Source: Eggerthia catenaformis OT 569 = DSM 20559 (GTDB taxonomy: Bacteria; Bacillota_I; Bacilli_A; Erysipelotrichales; Coprobacillaceae). From it: a stretch of DNA of 64,000 nt. Below the pieces are notes generated by a model. It did no database searches and was not told the DNA's origin. It saw nothing but the letters and a program-made list of their open reading frames with translations. Below are positions 26,591 through 34,577 of the stretch, one piece after another. Numbering within the stretch: the stretch's first letter is position 1; each line of letters starts with the position of its first letter. The stretch is taken from the NCBI RefSeq assembly GCF_000340375.1, contig NZ_KB446646.1:417150-481149 (forward strand). The letters are read 5' to 3'. The position numbers were made by a program, and so were the translations under genes.

Positions 26591-27067
26591 ATGGATAACA
26601 CTGTACTTTTAACAAAAGAGGGTATTGAAAAATTAAAAGAAGAAAAAGAACATTTAGTCAATGTTGAAAGACCACAGGTCATTGAAGAAATTCAGCTGGC
26701 AAGAAGTCAGGGTGACTTATCAGAAAATGCTGACTATGATGCTGCTAGAGATAAACAGGCCCATTTAGAAGCAAGGATTAAAGAAATTGATAGTATGCTT
26801 CTGAATGCTAAGATTATTGATGACAGTGATCGTGATGTGACTGTTATTAAAGCCGGGGCTACTGTAACGGTTCTTGATTTAGAGGATAATACAGAAGATA
26901 CTTATACAATTGTTGGTACTTTTGAAACAGATCCGTTAAATGGAAAAATTTCTAATGAATCTCCATTAGCAAAAGCAATGATGGACCATAAGGTTAATGA
27001 AATTGTAACTGTTGGGGTTGCACAGCCTTATGATGTGAAGATTTTAAATATTAAATATCATTCATAA
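26591..27067 (+). CDS. greA: Transcription elongation factor GreA
   Basis: Rescues stalled RNA polymerase by stimulating transcript cleavage. Its 158 residues have an N-terminal coiled coil with the acidic tip (ARSQGDLSENADYDAARD) and a C-terminal FKBP-like domain (ISNESPLAKAMMDHKVNEIV). ATG 26591 follows GAGGTG; a GTG at 26582 lies inside that site and is rejected. It is monocistronic, with its own promoter and terminator. Confidence 0.96.
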   Translation: MDNTVLLTKEGIEKLKEEKEHLVNVERPQVIEEIQLARSQGDLSENADYDAARDKQAHLEARIKEIDSMLLNAKIIDDSDRDVTVIKAGATVTVLDLEDNTEDTYTIVGTFETDPLNGKISNESPLAKAMMDHKVNEIVTVGVAQPYDVKILNIKYHS

Positions 27068-27088
27068 AGAGCGAAAGCTCTTTTTTTT
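27066..27088 (+). terminator. Terminator after greA
   Basis: A 7-bp stem (aaagagc), GAAA loop, then T8. Confidence 0.9.
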
Positions 27089-27123
27089 ATAGGGTAAATT
27101 ATCATAACAAGTGCAATACCAAT

Positions 27124-27147
27124 AAAAAAAGGGTAGTTTTACTACCC
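27124..27147 (-). terminator. Terminator of the TrpXYZ-like operon
   Basis: On the minus strand, a gggtag stem with loop and ctaccc, followed by T7. It overlaps the ATPase stop codon. Confidence 0.85.
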
Positions 27148-27936
27148 TAAAAGCATTCGATCATTTACAAATTCACTGCCGCTTGCTTCTTCAAACTTCT
27201 TTAATAAATCATTAACTTTTAATGATTTTTTTTCTTCACCGCTGACATCATAAATAATTTGGCCATCATACATCATAATCAAACGATTTCCAACATCAAT
27301 CGCATCCTGCATATTATGTGTAACCATCATCGTTGTTAGATGCATTTCATTAACGAGTTCATTAGTGAGGGTTAATACTTTAGCACTTGTAGCAGGATCA
27401 AGAGCCGCTGTATGTTCATCTAATAAAAGTATTTTAGGTTTTGTGAGTGTAGCCATAAGAAGTGTTAAAGCTTGTCTTTGACCACCTGATAATAATCCTA
27501 CTTTATTGGTCATACGATCTTCTAAGCCCAAGCCCAGCTTTTTAAGATGCTGATAAGAATCTTTAGTTTCCTGTTTTGTAATACTCCATTTAAGTCCTAA
27601 AGATTTTCCCCGTCTAAAAGCCATAGCCAGATTTTCCTGAATATTCATATCAGCAGCAGTCCCCATCATAGGATCCTGAAAGACATGACCAATGAACTGT
27701 GCTCTCTTATATTCAGGATATAATGAAATATCTAAATCATCCAGAATAATATGTCCACAGTCTATAGGATATAATCCGGCAACCATATTCATTAAAGTAC
27801 TTTTACCGGCACCATTACCTCCTATAATAGTAACAAAGTCTCCGTCATTCAATGTTAAAGTAATATTTTTTAAAGCTTTTTTCTCATTAATCGTTCCTGT
27901 ATTGAACGTTTTAGAAACATTTTTAATTTGAAGCAT
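27142..27936 (-). CDS. ABC transporter ATPase of a TrpXYZ-type uptake system
   Basis: The energy-coupling subunit, 264 residues: Walker A GGNGAGKST, Q-loop FQDPMMGT, signature LLSGGQRQALTLLMA, Walker B LLLDEHTAALDP and the THN switch. It matches the ATPases encoded beside PF04392 binding proteins. ATG 27936 is preferred because the minus-strand GAGGTGG is adjacent to the earlier ATG (27945) but 9 bases from this one. It overlaps the permease gene by 14 bases. The substrate, judged from the T-box, is likely aromatic, possibly phenylalanine. Confidence 0.9.
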   Translation of the reverse strand: MLQIKNVSKTFNTGTINEKKALKNITLTLNDGDFVTIIGGNGAGKSTLMNMVAGLYPIDCGHIILDDLDISLYPEYKRAQFIGHVFQDPMMGTAADMNIQENLAMAFRRGKSLGLKWSITKQETKDSYQHLKKLGLGLEDRMTNKVGLLSGGQRQALTLLMATLTKPKILLLDEHTAALDPATSAKVLTLTNELVNEMHLTTMMVTHNMQDAIDVGNRLIMMYDGQIIYDVSGEEKKSLKVNDLLKKFEEASGSEFVNDRMLLG

Positions 27937-28861
27937 TTTTAGCATCCACCTCTTGTGTTAATTTCTTATAATTAGCCATTTGATGACGATGACTGAGGAC
28001 TACAGGAATAGTTAGTGCAATACCGACAATGATTGCAGTTAATAGTTTTAAATCATTTGTAGATAATCCCATTTGTAAGACAAATGCAATTACAACACGA
28101 TAAATAATAGAGCCAATCACAATCGAAACAAGTCTTAATAGAAAATATCCTTTAGTAATCTTAGAAAAGATGACTTCTCCAATCACAATAGAAGCTAAAG
28201 CAATTACAATGGCACCAATACCCATTTTAACATCAGAGCTTCCTTGTGACTGTGCGACTAAGGCACCGCTCATAGCAATAAGACCATTGGATAAAGTAAC
28301 ACCAATCAATTTTGTGGTATTGGTATTAACACCGACAGCTCTAACCATTTGTTCATTATTACCGGTAGCACGAATGGCACTGCCAATTTCTGTGCCAAAG
28401 AACCAGTATAAACCGGCAATAATAATAATCACAAAGATTAAGCCGACAAAGATAATAGCATAAGAATCTCTTAATCCCAGATTTCTAATCCAGTCAAAGA
28501 TACTCTTTGCTGAAAGAAGAGGGATATTAGATTTATCACCCATGATTCTTAAGTTAATTGAATAGAGTCCTATTTGAGTTAATATTCCGGATAAAATAGC
28601 CGGAATATGACATTTCGTGATTAACAATCCGGTTATAAAACCGGCAATACATCCGGCAAGTGTTCCTGCACATACCGCTATTAGAGGATGCACACCGGAA
28701 ATAATTAAAACTGCACAGATTGCTCCTCCTGTTGCAAATGAACCGTCAACAGTCAGATCAGCAATATCTAATATTCTGAAAGTTATATAGACTCCAAGAG
28801 CCATAATGCTCCATAAGATACCTTGTGCTAAGGCACCTTCAAATGCAGATAATAAAGCCAT
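27923..28861 (-). CDS. ABC transporter permease of a TrpXYZ-type uptake system
   Basis: A 312-residue integral membrane protein with eight or more hydrophobic segments and the branched-chain-permease-like pattern DLTVDGSFATGGAICAVL and GTEIGSAIRATGNNEQMVRAVGVN, seen in permeases next to PF04392 lipoproteins. It transports the ligand delivered by the lipoprotein encoded 14 bases upstream. A GAGGAGG site precedes ATG 28861. Confidence 0.9.
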   Translation of the reverse strand: MALLSAFEGALAQGILWSIMALGVYITFRILDIADLTVDGSFATGGAICAVLIISGVHPLIAVCAGTLAGCIAGFITGLLITKCHIPAILSGILTQIGLYSINLRIMGDKSNIPLLSAKSIFDWIRNLGLRDSYAIIFVGLIFVIIIIAGLYWFFGTEIGSAIRATGNNEQMVRAVGVNTNTTKLIGVTLSNGLIAMSGALVAQSQGSSDVKMGIGAIVIALASIVIGEVIFSKITKGYFLLRLVSIVIGSIIYRVVIAFVLQMGLSTNDLKLLTAIIVGIALTIPVVLSHRHQMANYKKLTQEVDAKNASN

Positions 28862-28875
28862 TCAAAAGCCTCCTC

Positions 28876-29847
28876 TTAAATATATTTAACCTGTTTCTTT
28901 AAATCTTCAGGAATACTGATACCAAATCTTTCAGCCTGCTTTTTGTTAATGGATAATTCACAGTCTGATGCTTTTAAATATTTAATAGGCATTGTCTGAG
29001 GCTTTTCTTTACCTTCTAAGATGGAAACAGCCTGCTTGCCTGCTAAATGCCCTAAGGCATTATAATCAATACCATAAGTAGCTAAACCGCCATGAGTTAC
29101 CATATTTTTTTCACCGACAATAACCGGAATCTTACTGGCATTAGTAGACTGAATAACAGTTGGCATATTTGCTGCTAATAAATTATCAGTAGGAATATAG
29201 ACAGCATCCACTTTACCGGCAAATGAGTCAGTAACTGCCTGTACATCATTAGAATCAGAAACAGTCTTGCTCACTGTTGTAAAACCTAATGCTTTAGCCT
29301 CCTTGATTGCGATTTTCGCCTGAAATTCAGAATTTGATTCAGAACCGTTATATAAGATACCTACATTCTTTGCTTTAGGCATTAACTTCTTCAATAGTTC
29401 CATTTGTTCTTTAACAGGAGTTAAGTCACTAGCTCCGGTAACATTAGTATCAGGCTTACTATTAGACTTTACAAGCTTAGAAGTTGCCGGATCAGTTACA
29501 GCACTGACCACAATAGGAATATCTTTTGTTTTATTAGCAACAGCTTGAGCAGCAGGTGTCGCAATCGCATAAATTAAGTCACTTCTATCATTAACTAACT
29601 GAGAAGCAATCGTTTCACAGTTGCTTGTTTCACCGCTGGCATTTTTAACATTCTTATCATCAATCTTATAACCGGCTTTTTCAACCTCTTCTTTAAATCC
29701 TTTGTAAGAAGCATCTAAGGCATCATGCTGAACAAATTGAATAATACCTATTTTTACTTCACTTTTGTTTTTCTTCCCCGTATTTGAAGAAGAACAACCG
29801 CTTAATAATAACCCGCAGGCAAGAACTGCACCTAAGACTTTTTTCAT
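28876..29847 (-). CDS. ABC substrate-binding lipoprotein, TrpX family (PF04392)
   Basis: A 323-residue lipoprotein: the signal peptide ends in the lipobox LLSGC (Cys17), then a periplasmic-binding fold (KIGIIQFVQHDALDASYKGF; IATPAAQAVANKTKDIPIVV; AVTDPATSKLVKS; VGILYNGSESNS; TYGIDYNALGHLAGKQA). It is the first gene of the operon and is controlled by the T-box leader just upstream. The family is usually linked to tryptophan, but the leader reads a Phe codon, so the ligand may be phenylalanine. Confidence 0.88.
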   Translation of the reverse strand: MKKVLGAVLACGLLLSGCSSSNTGKKNKSEVKIGIIQFVQHDALDASYKGFKEEVEKAGYKIDDKNVKNASGETSNCETIASQLVNDRSDLIYAIATPAAQAVANKTKDIPIVVSAVTDPATSKLVKSNSKPDTNVTGASDLTPVKEQMELLKKLMPKAKNVGILYNGSESNSEFQAKIAIKEAKALGFTTVSKTVSDSNDVQAVTDSFAGKVDAVYIPTDNLLAANMPTVIQSTNASKIPVIVGEKNMVTHGGLATYGIDYNALGHLAGKQAVSILEGKEKPQTMPIKYLKASDCELSINKKQAERFGISIPEDLKKQVKYI

Positions 29848-29870
29848 ATATAACCCTCCATCCCTTTATA

Positions 29871-30115
29871 AAAACAAAAAAGATCCGCCAAAAGAGGGCG
29901 AATCCACGCGTTACCACCTCTAGTTTACCATCTATTCACATAGATAGTCTCGCTAGGTTTACAACCTTATGATTTAACGATCATAACTCGGGATAACCTT
30001 TAAGCTAACCAACTCCGTGGTGAATTCAGAATAACTTACGTATCATTTACACCGCCCATGATATCTCTTGTGTCGCATCATTCTTACTATGTCACTTCAA
30101 TGTTTTTATGAATAT
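29871..30115 (-). ncRNA. T-box riboswitch, apparent phenylalanine specifier
   Basis: Minus strand. The T-box core agaggtggtaacgcg is at 29907-29921. A terminator stem (gattcgcc with ggcggatc; 29882-29904) and a T run follow. Stem I has loop-E halves AGTA and GAA flanking the agaat/attct helix and a distal loop gggcggtgtaa. The codon after GAA is TTC (plus coordinates 30022-30024), followed by A, CCACG and GAG. This is the same spacing as GCT-G-CTTTT-GAG in the alaS leader. The TGGT in the T-box fits an A discriminator (Phe), not G (Trp). Confidence 0.88.
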
Positions 30116-30121
30116 GATGAT

Positions 30122-30150
30122 ATCATAAAGAAATAATAGTAATTTGTCAA
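30122..30150 (-). promoter_or_regulatory. Promoter of the T-box / TrpXYZ-like transcript
   Basis: On the minus strand, TTGACA (30150-30145), 17 bases, TATGAT (30127-30122). Confidence 0.8.
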
Positions 30151-30286
30151 TACTTTTATAAAAAGACTAAAAAAAATAAAAAAACACATAAAAAATAGAA
30201 AATAGAGATACTAAAAAGTATCTTGGCTTTGTAGTGTGTAAAAAACTTAAAATTAATATACAAATAGAGATATTAATTAAGCTATT

Positions 30287-30310
30287 TGAGGTGACCTCCA
30301 AAAGTTAGAC
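30287..30310 (-). mobile_element. Possible terminal inverted repeat of an IS3-family (IS150-group) element, solo
   Basis: On the minus strand the sequence ends in GTCTAACTTTTGGAGGTCACCTCA. This resembles right ends of IS150-group elements, which read like GTCxAACTTTTGGGGTGC. No second end, transposase motif or target duplication was found by eye, so it is a scar at most. Confidence 0.4.
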
Positions 30311-30484
30311 TTTTTTGGTTAATTCTTCCATTGAAGTTTCTTTAAATGCATTAGAATAATCAAAACTAATATGAATTTCAGGATTAAGTTTTAACTTTGC
30401 TTTGTAATAAATATTACTTTCTTTACCATTATAGAATATCTTTAAATTATTAGTTTGCTGTAAAAATAAGAAGATTTTTAAATT
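30305..30484 (-). pseudogene. Open fragment ending inside the IS-like repeat
   Basis: A minus-strand frame without a start codon upstream (bounded by TAG at 30485-30487) encodes about 59 residues ending ETSMEELTKKV and stops within the repeat at 30305-30307. I do not recognise a family. It may be the decayed 3' end of the gene carried by the element, or chance. Confidence 0.25.
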
Positions 30485-30499
30485 CTATAGCAAAAACTT

Positions 30500-30523
30500 A
30501 AAAAACCACAGAAATCTGTGGTT
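30500..30523 (-). terminator. Terminator of the TPR/cold-shock gene
   Basis: On the minus strand, an aaccacaga / tctgtggtt stem followed by a T6 run. It overlaps the stop codon. Confidence 0.85.
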
Positions 30524-31721
30524 AATAGATAGTTCTTAAGAGAATTGCCTTATATGTAGACTCATCTTTTTTACGATCATAAGATTTAATAAGACTATAG
30601 CTGACATTATCATATTTTAAGACTTCTTCATCATAAATATAATCTGCTTGTCTAAAGAAAATACGCTGGTCATGATCAATTAAGGTACCAAATCCTTTGT
30701 CTTCATTGTAATAGACAACTTTGCCTTCATGACGCTTAATAAATAATTCAAGGTGATTCATCAAAGAATCATATAATTTATCAAAGACATGAGAAGCATC
30801 AAGATCTTTATAGTCTTCACTCTCTTCATTTTTCATTTTAGCAAGGAGTGCATTTATTAAAGATAGTTGCTTAGAAGCTTCTTTTTCCTTGCACATTGAT
30901 TGAATTTTTAAATAAATAGGCATCAGCTTAATATCAAAGCCATTCAAGAAAAATTCATAGAGAAGGCTTGTATAAGCTTCATTTTCCTTGCCTGTATTCA
31001 TATAAAGTTGAAATAAGATGTCTGAGAAATCAGCTGCTCGAAAATGATCTTTTAAGGCAATAAAAGTATTTTCAGCTTCTTCATAGCGACCAAGTTTTAC
31101 TAAGCTTGATGCACGATAGTATTGAATCCATGATTTATTATTATAATGCCATTTAAACTGAGAAGCGATAGCAATATTAGCAGTTTCTAGACATAATGAG
31201 TAATTCTCTGTTTCATAGAGAGCTCTAACCTTCTGACGATACCATTTTTCTTTCTTGCTTTCAAACTCCTTGCCATCTTTATTGATAAAAGGCTGATCAT
31301 CTAAAGTAGGACCATCAAGCATATCAAGGAGTTCATTTAATTTACTATAATCAACAGGACTCTTTGACATTTCATATTTAATAGCTTTATTAACTGAAGC
31401 TTCTAAGGGAGAATAGCGTTCCTGACGACAGTTCTCTTTAATTTCTTTTAAGATAGTATAGAATAAATTTTCATTTTCAGATATCTTTTCTAAAGAAATA
31501 TTAATATAACGATTATAAAGAGCATATCCAAAATAATTAACATAGTCATTTAATTCGGGTTTCTGTTCTAATAATGTTCGTCCTACTTCTATAGCTTTAT
31601 CAGTCTGTCCCTGATTTTTTAATTCTTTAATATAGTCTGAAGCTTGAAATTCAGTAAAAGAAGAAAGATCTTCATTAAACTGCTGCTCATAAGCTGTTAG
31701 ATCTTTTAATTTTTTATCCAT
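30522..31721 (-). CDS. TPR-like protein with a C-terminal cold-shock-type domain
   Basis: A 399-residue cytoplasmic protein. Residues 1 to about 320 are helical with TPR-like pairs (QTDKAIEVGRTLLEQKPE; NYSLCLETANIAIAS; RYEEAENTFIALKDHF). The last 70 residues resemble a cold-shock/OB domain: EGKVVYYNEDKGFGTLI carries the KGFG RNP1-like motif, followed by RIFFRQADYI as RNP2. It may bind single-stranded nucleic acid, an inference from the motifs. ATG 31721 follows GAGGTG; a GTG at 31730 lies inside that site. It is downstream of glmS on the same strand with its own promoter. Confidence 0.75.
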   Translation of the reverse strand: MDKKLKDLTAYEQQFNEDLSSFTEFQASDYIKELKNQGQTDKAIEVGRTLLEQKPELNDYVNYFGYALYNRYINISLEKISENENLFYTILKEIKENCRQERYSPLEASVNKAIKYEMSKSPVDYSKLNELLDMLDGPTLDDQPFINKDGKEFESKKEKWYRQKVRALYETENYSLCLETANIAIASQFKWHYNNKSWIQYYRASSLVKLGRYEEAENTFIALKDHFRAADFSDILFQLYMNTGKENEAYTSLLYEFFLNGFDIKLMPIYLKIQSMCKEKEASKQLSLINALLAKMKNEESEDYKDLDASHVFDKLYDSLMNHLELFIKRHEGKVVYYNEDKGFGTLIDHDQRIFFRQADYIYDEEVLKYDNVSYSLIKSYDRKKDESTYKAILLRTIY

Positions 31722-31742
31722 AATAATCACCTCTCATTGCCT

Positions 31743-31771
31743 ATTATAACAAGTTTAAATATCAAAGTGAA
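31743..31771 (-). promoter_or_regulatory. Promoter of the TPR/cold-shock gene
   Basis: On the minus strand, TTCACT (31771-31766), 17 bases, TATAAT (31748-31743). Confidence 0.6.
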
Positions 31772-31805
31772 GTTTTATTAAATTCTTTCTTTCTATGAAA
31801 CCTGT

Positions 31806-33608
31806 TTATTCAACAGTTACTGACTTAGCCAGATTTCTAGGCTTATCTACATCACAGCCTTTTAAGACAGCTGTATGATAAGCAATCAGCTGTAATGGTA
31901 TAGCTACTAATACACTCATTAATAACGGATTGATTTCAGGAAGGTTATAAACGTTCTTAATCTGATCAGTTTTTTGAGAAGATGTTGTAAATAAGATAAC
32001 ATCTGCTCCGCGGGCTATTGTTTCTTGAATATTAGAAATTGTTTTACCGGCAACATGAGGTTGTGTTGCTGCTGCAATAACAACACTTCCTTCTTCAATA
32101 AGAGCAATAGGACCATGTTTTAATTCACCGGCAATATAAGCATCAGCATGAACATAAGATACTTCTTTTAACTTTAAGGCACCTTCCAATACAGAGGCAT
32201 AATCAAGGCTTCTGCCAATAAAATAACAGTCATGCTGATGTTTTAATAATTGAGCATATGAAGCAAAAATTTTATCATCTTTAAGAATTTTCTCTACCAG
32301 TTCACTGAGCTTACTAAGCTGATTCATAACATCAATATCAACTTTTAGATTCAATCTTTGAGATACATATAATGCAAATAAGGTTAATAAAACAAGCTGA
32401 GTCGTATAAGCTTTAGTAGATGCTACAGCAATTTCCGGACCGGCTGCGGTATAAAGAGTATAGTGTGCATCACGGGAAATAGTTGATCCTAATACATTAG
32501 CAACCGCAAGAGTGACTGATTTTTTCTCTTTTGCAAGTCTAAGGGCTGCCAGTGTATCAGCAGTTTCGCCGGACTGAGAAACAAAGATACATAGGGTATG
32601 TTCATCAATGATTGGATCACTGTAACGGAATTCACTGGCCACCTGTGTTAAAACAGGTAATTTAGTTGCTCTTTCCAGAATATTAGCACCACAGAGGCAG
32701 GCATGATAAGCTGTGCCGCAGGCAACAAAATAGATTTTATTAAACTGAGTAAAATCAAGATCATCTAATTCTTTTAGAATAATCTGATTATCAAAGATAC
32801 GTCCTCTCAGTGTTTCATTAATAACATGTGGCTGTTCATAAATTTCCTTAAGCATATAAGTATCATAGCCATCTTTCTGGGCAGCTTCTAAGTCATAAGG
32901 AATTGTTACTAGAGAAGGATGAATTTCTTCTTTATGACGATTATAGAATGTCACATGATCATTTTTTAGGATCGCAATATTATTATCTTCTAAAAAATAA
33001 ACATCCTTTGTATAGGCTAAAAGAGCAGGAATATCACTGGCGGCAACATATCCATCTGCTGTTTTTCCAATAACGAGAGGACTATCTTTTTTAGCAACAA
33101 TAATCTGATCCGGCTGATCAGTAGATAAGATGCTTAAAGCATAGCTTCCATCAATGCAGTTTAAAGTTTTAAATACTGCTTCTAATAAATCCCCTTGATT
33201 AAAGTAATCAAGACACATTACTGCCACTTCTGTATCTGTTTCACTTTGAAACTGATATCCCTTCTTTTTAAGAATCTCTTTTAGTTCACGATAGTTCTCA
33301 ATAATCCCATTATGTACAATACTTAGTGTATTAGAGGGATTTGTATGAGGATGTGAATTGAGATTTGAAGGAACTCCATGAGTTGCCCATCTGGTATGAC
33401 CAATGCCTACATGACCGGTCATATCATATTTTTTAACTTCCTGTTCTAATTGAGCCAGTCTGCCTTTACATTTGACAGTCTGAAGATGGTGATTATTTAA
33501 GATAGTCACCCCGGCAGAATCATAGCCACGATATTCTAACCGTGAAAGACCCTGCATCAAAAATGGTAAAGCCTGTCCTTTACCTACATAAGCTGTAATT
33601 CCACACAT
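31806..33608 (-). CDS. glmS: Glutamine-fructose-6-phosphate aminotransferase (isomerizing)
   Basis: Makes glucosamine 6-phosphate for cell-wall precursors. Its 600 residues have the N-terminal nucleophile Cys2 (MCGITAYVG), glutaminase motifs GHTRWATHG and HNGIIENYRELK, two SIS domains (CGTAYHACL; SQSGETADTLAAL; VASTKAYTTQ) and the C-terminal DKPRNLAKSVTVE. It lies behind a self-cleaving glmS ribozyme that gives feedback control by its product. AGGAGGA precedes the start. Confidence 0.97.
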   Translation of the reverse strand: MCGITAYVGKGQALPFLMQGLSRLEYRGYDSAGVTILNNHHLQTVKCKGRLAQLEQEVKKYDMTGHVGIGHTRWATHGVPSNLNSHPHTNPSNTLSIVHNGIIENYRELKEILKKKGYQFQSETDTEVAVMCLDYFNQGDLLEAVFKTLNCIDGSYALSILSTDQPDQIIVAKKDSPLVIGKTADGYVAASDIPALLAYTKDVYFLEDNNIAILKNDHVTFYNRHKEEIHPSLVTIPYDLEAAQKDGYDTYMLKEIYEQPHVINETLRGRIFDNQIILKELDDLDFTQFNKIYFVACGTAYHACLCGANILERATKLPVLTQVASEFRYSDPIIDEHTLCIFVSQSGETADTLAALRLAKEKKSVTLAVANVLGSTISRDAHYTLYTAAGPEIAVASTKAYTTQLVLLTLFALYVSQRLNLKVDIDVMNQLSKLSELVEKILKDDKIFASYAQLLKHQHDCYFIGRSLDYASVLEGALKLKEVSYVHADAYIAGELKHGPIALIEEGSVVIAAATQPHVAGKTISNIQETIARGADVILFTTSSQKTDQIKNVYNLPEINPLLMSVLVAIPLQLIAYHTAVLKGCDVDKPRNLAKSVTVE

Positions 33609-33615
33609 ATATTTG

Positions 33616-33766
33616 TCCTCCTTGCTTTCAAGAGAGTACCTGATAGAATCTGTTAGACAATCACTTATCTTTTTTACCTATCTTTTTAGACAGTACTATG
33701 CCTCCAGATCATCCGCCGAATATTTCGATAAATCTGGTCCTCGTCAACTCATTGAGTTCTGGCGCT
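33616..33766 (-). ncRNA. glmS ribozyme (glucosamine-6-phosphate-activated self-cleaving RNA)
   Basis: The minus-strand leader contains the conserved ribozyme segments in order: AGCGCCAGAACU at the cleavage site, GUUGACGAGGA, UUUAUCGAAAUAUUCGGCGG, then AAAGAUAGGUAAAAAAG and GUGAUUGUCUAACAGAUU, and CUCUUGAAAGCAAGGAGG, whose end is also the glmS ribosome site. Cleavage is expected between positions 33766 and 33765 (A|G). Glucosamine 6-phosphate acts as the cofactor, and cleavage leads to mRNA decay. Confidence 0.96.
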
Positions 33767-33772
33767 TAAAAA

Positions 33773-33778
33773 ATATTA
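33773..33778 (-). promoter_or_regulatory. Probable -10 of glmS
   Basis: TAATAT on the minus strand about 7 bases before the ribozyme cleavage site; no clear -35. The transcript would begin at or within a base or two of the cleavage point. Confidence 0.4.
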
Positions 33779-33918
33779 TCACTTGAAAGCTTTTTTTATT
33801 ATAAAAAGAATACTGTGAAATGCAATGAAAATCACATACTTTTTATAATTTGAAAATAATAATAAAAATATGAGAAATTAAAAAAATTTTTGAGTATAGA
33901 ATATTAGGAGGAAATAAA

Positions 33919-34440
33919 ATGATTGAGGAAGATGAATTAGACTACTTTAAGCTACAGCTTAAACATCTTGAAGAGAGCGGTAACTTTGATGTTGAGAAGT
34001 ATAAAAAGTCTTTAGTCTTTCAGACCGGTCAGCTTGAATATTTCTATTGTCATATTGTGAAGGATGGAGATTGCGATCATGCAGTTTATCAGGTAAAGAA
34101 CAGACCAGAAGAACATTCTATGGCTTATTTCAATATCGGAAGGGGTTTCCCTAAAGAACTGATGGATGGGCACTGGTGTTATGTAGTCAGAGATTTAGGA
34201 ACTAAAGTTCTTATTATTCCGTGTACATCGATTAAGAAAGAATCCAGGGACTATAACCCCCGATTTGAAAAAGATATTATTATTACTGATTCTCACAAGG
34301 AATTAAAAAGTAGAATGCAGCTGTCAGATATGAGAATGATTGACATTCAGAGACTTGATACTCGTAAACAGTTTTATCAGGTTCTTACACCAAGAAATGA
34401 GATTAATCAATTCATTATCTCAAGACTTTTTGATGGATAA
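33919..34440 (+). CDS. PemK/MazF-like protein, no adjacent antitoxin
   Basis: A 173-residue protein. After a helical N-terminal segment, residues about 70-165 resemble the PemK/MazF fold: YFNIGRGFPKEL, HWCYVVRDLGTKVLIIPCTS, and SRMQLSDMRMIDIQRL match the usual sequence of strands ending in an R-x-I-D-x-x-R-L type helix. MazF enzymes cut mRNA; the activity here is unproven. No antitoxin-sized gene lies beside it, so it may be a solitary domestic copy. AGGAGG precedes ATG 33919. It diverges from glmS. Confidence 0.65.
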   Translation: MIEEDELDYFKLQLKHLEESGNFDVEKYKKSLVFQTGQLEYFYCHIVKDGDCDHAVYQVKNRPEEHSMAYFNIGRGFPKELMDGHWCYVVRDLGTKVLIIPCTSIKKESRDYNPRFEKDIIITDSHKELKSRMQLSDMRMIDIQRLDTRKQFYQVLTPRNEINQFIISRLFDG

Positions 34441-34498
34441 TCATAAAAGCAATCATTATGAATCCTCTGAAAGTATGATTGCTGCTTTCAGATCCTCC

Positions 34499-34525
34499 AA
34501 AGTACATCTTAAGATGTACTTTTTT
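34499..34525 (+). terminator. Terminator after the PemK-like gene
   Basis: A perfect 12-bp repeat (aaagtacatctt) followed by T6. Between the stop and this stem lie two overlapping alternative hairpins (agcaatcat/atgattgct 34448-34483 and ctgaaag/ctttcag 34467-34491). Confidence 0.85.
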
Positions 34526-34577
34526 GGTTTCTTAATCCGGATGTTACTCTTGATTTGACAATTCATTAATAAAAGTC

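Larger units (their letters stand above)
30151..30498. other. AT-rich intergenic region, no intact gene
   Basis: About 350 bases between the T-box promoter and the terminator of the next minus-strand gene. It contains a small hairpin (gatac/gtatc near 30206-30224), an insertion-sequence-like end (30287-30310) and a 59-codon open fragment without a start. I see no RNA gene or promoter with confidence. Confidence 0.6.

Noticed and set aside
29784-29972. Plus-strand reading frame across the T-box leader
   Set aside because: It runs through the terminator and T-box core of the opposite strand and has no support as a gene.
30009-30011. TGG (Trp codon) on the minus strand of the TrpXYZ T-box as specifier
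   Set aside because: It lies after the GAG at the base of stem I, outside the specifier loop; TTC sits at the position matched by the alaS leader.
30206-30224. Hairpin gatac/gtatc as terminator
   Set aside because: Short stem and no T run; probably chance in AT-rich DNA.
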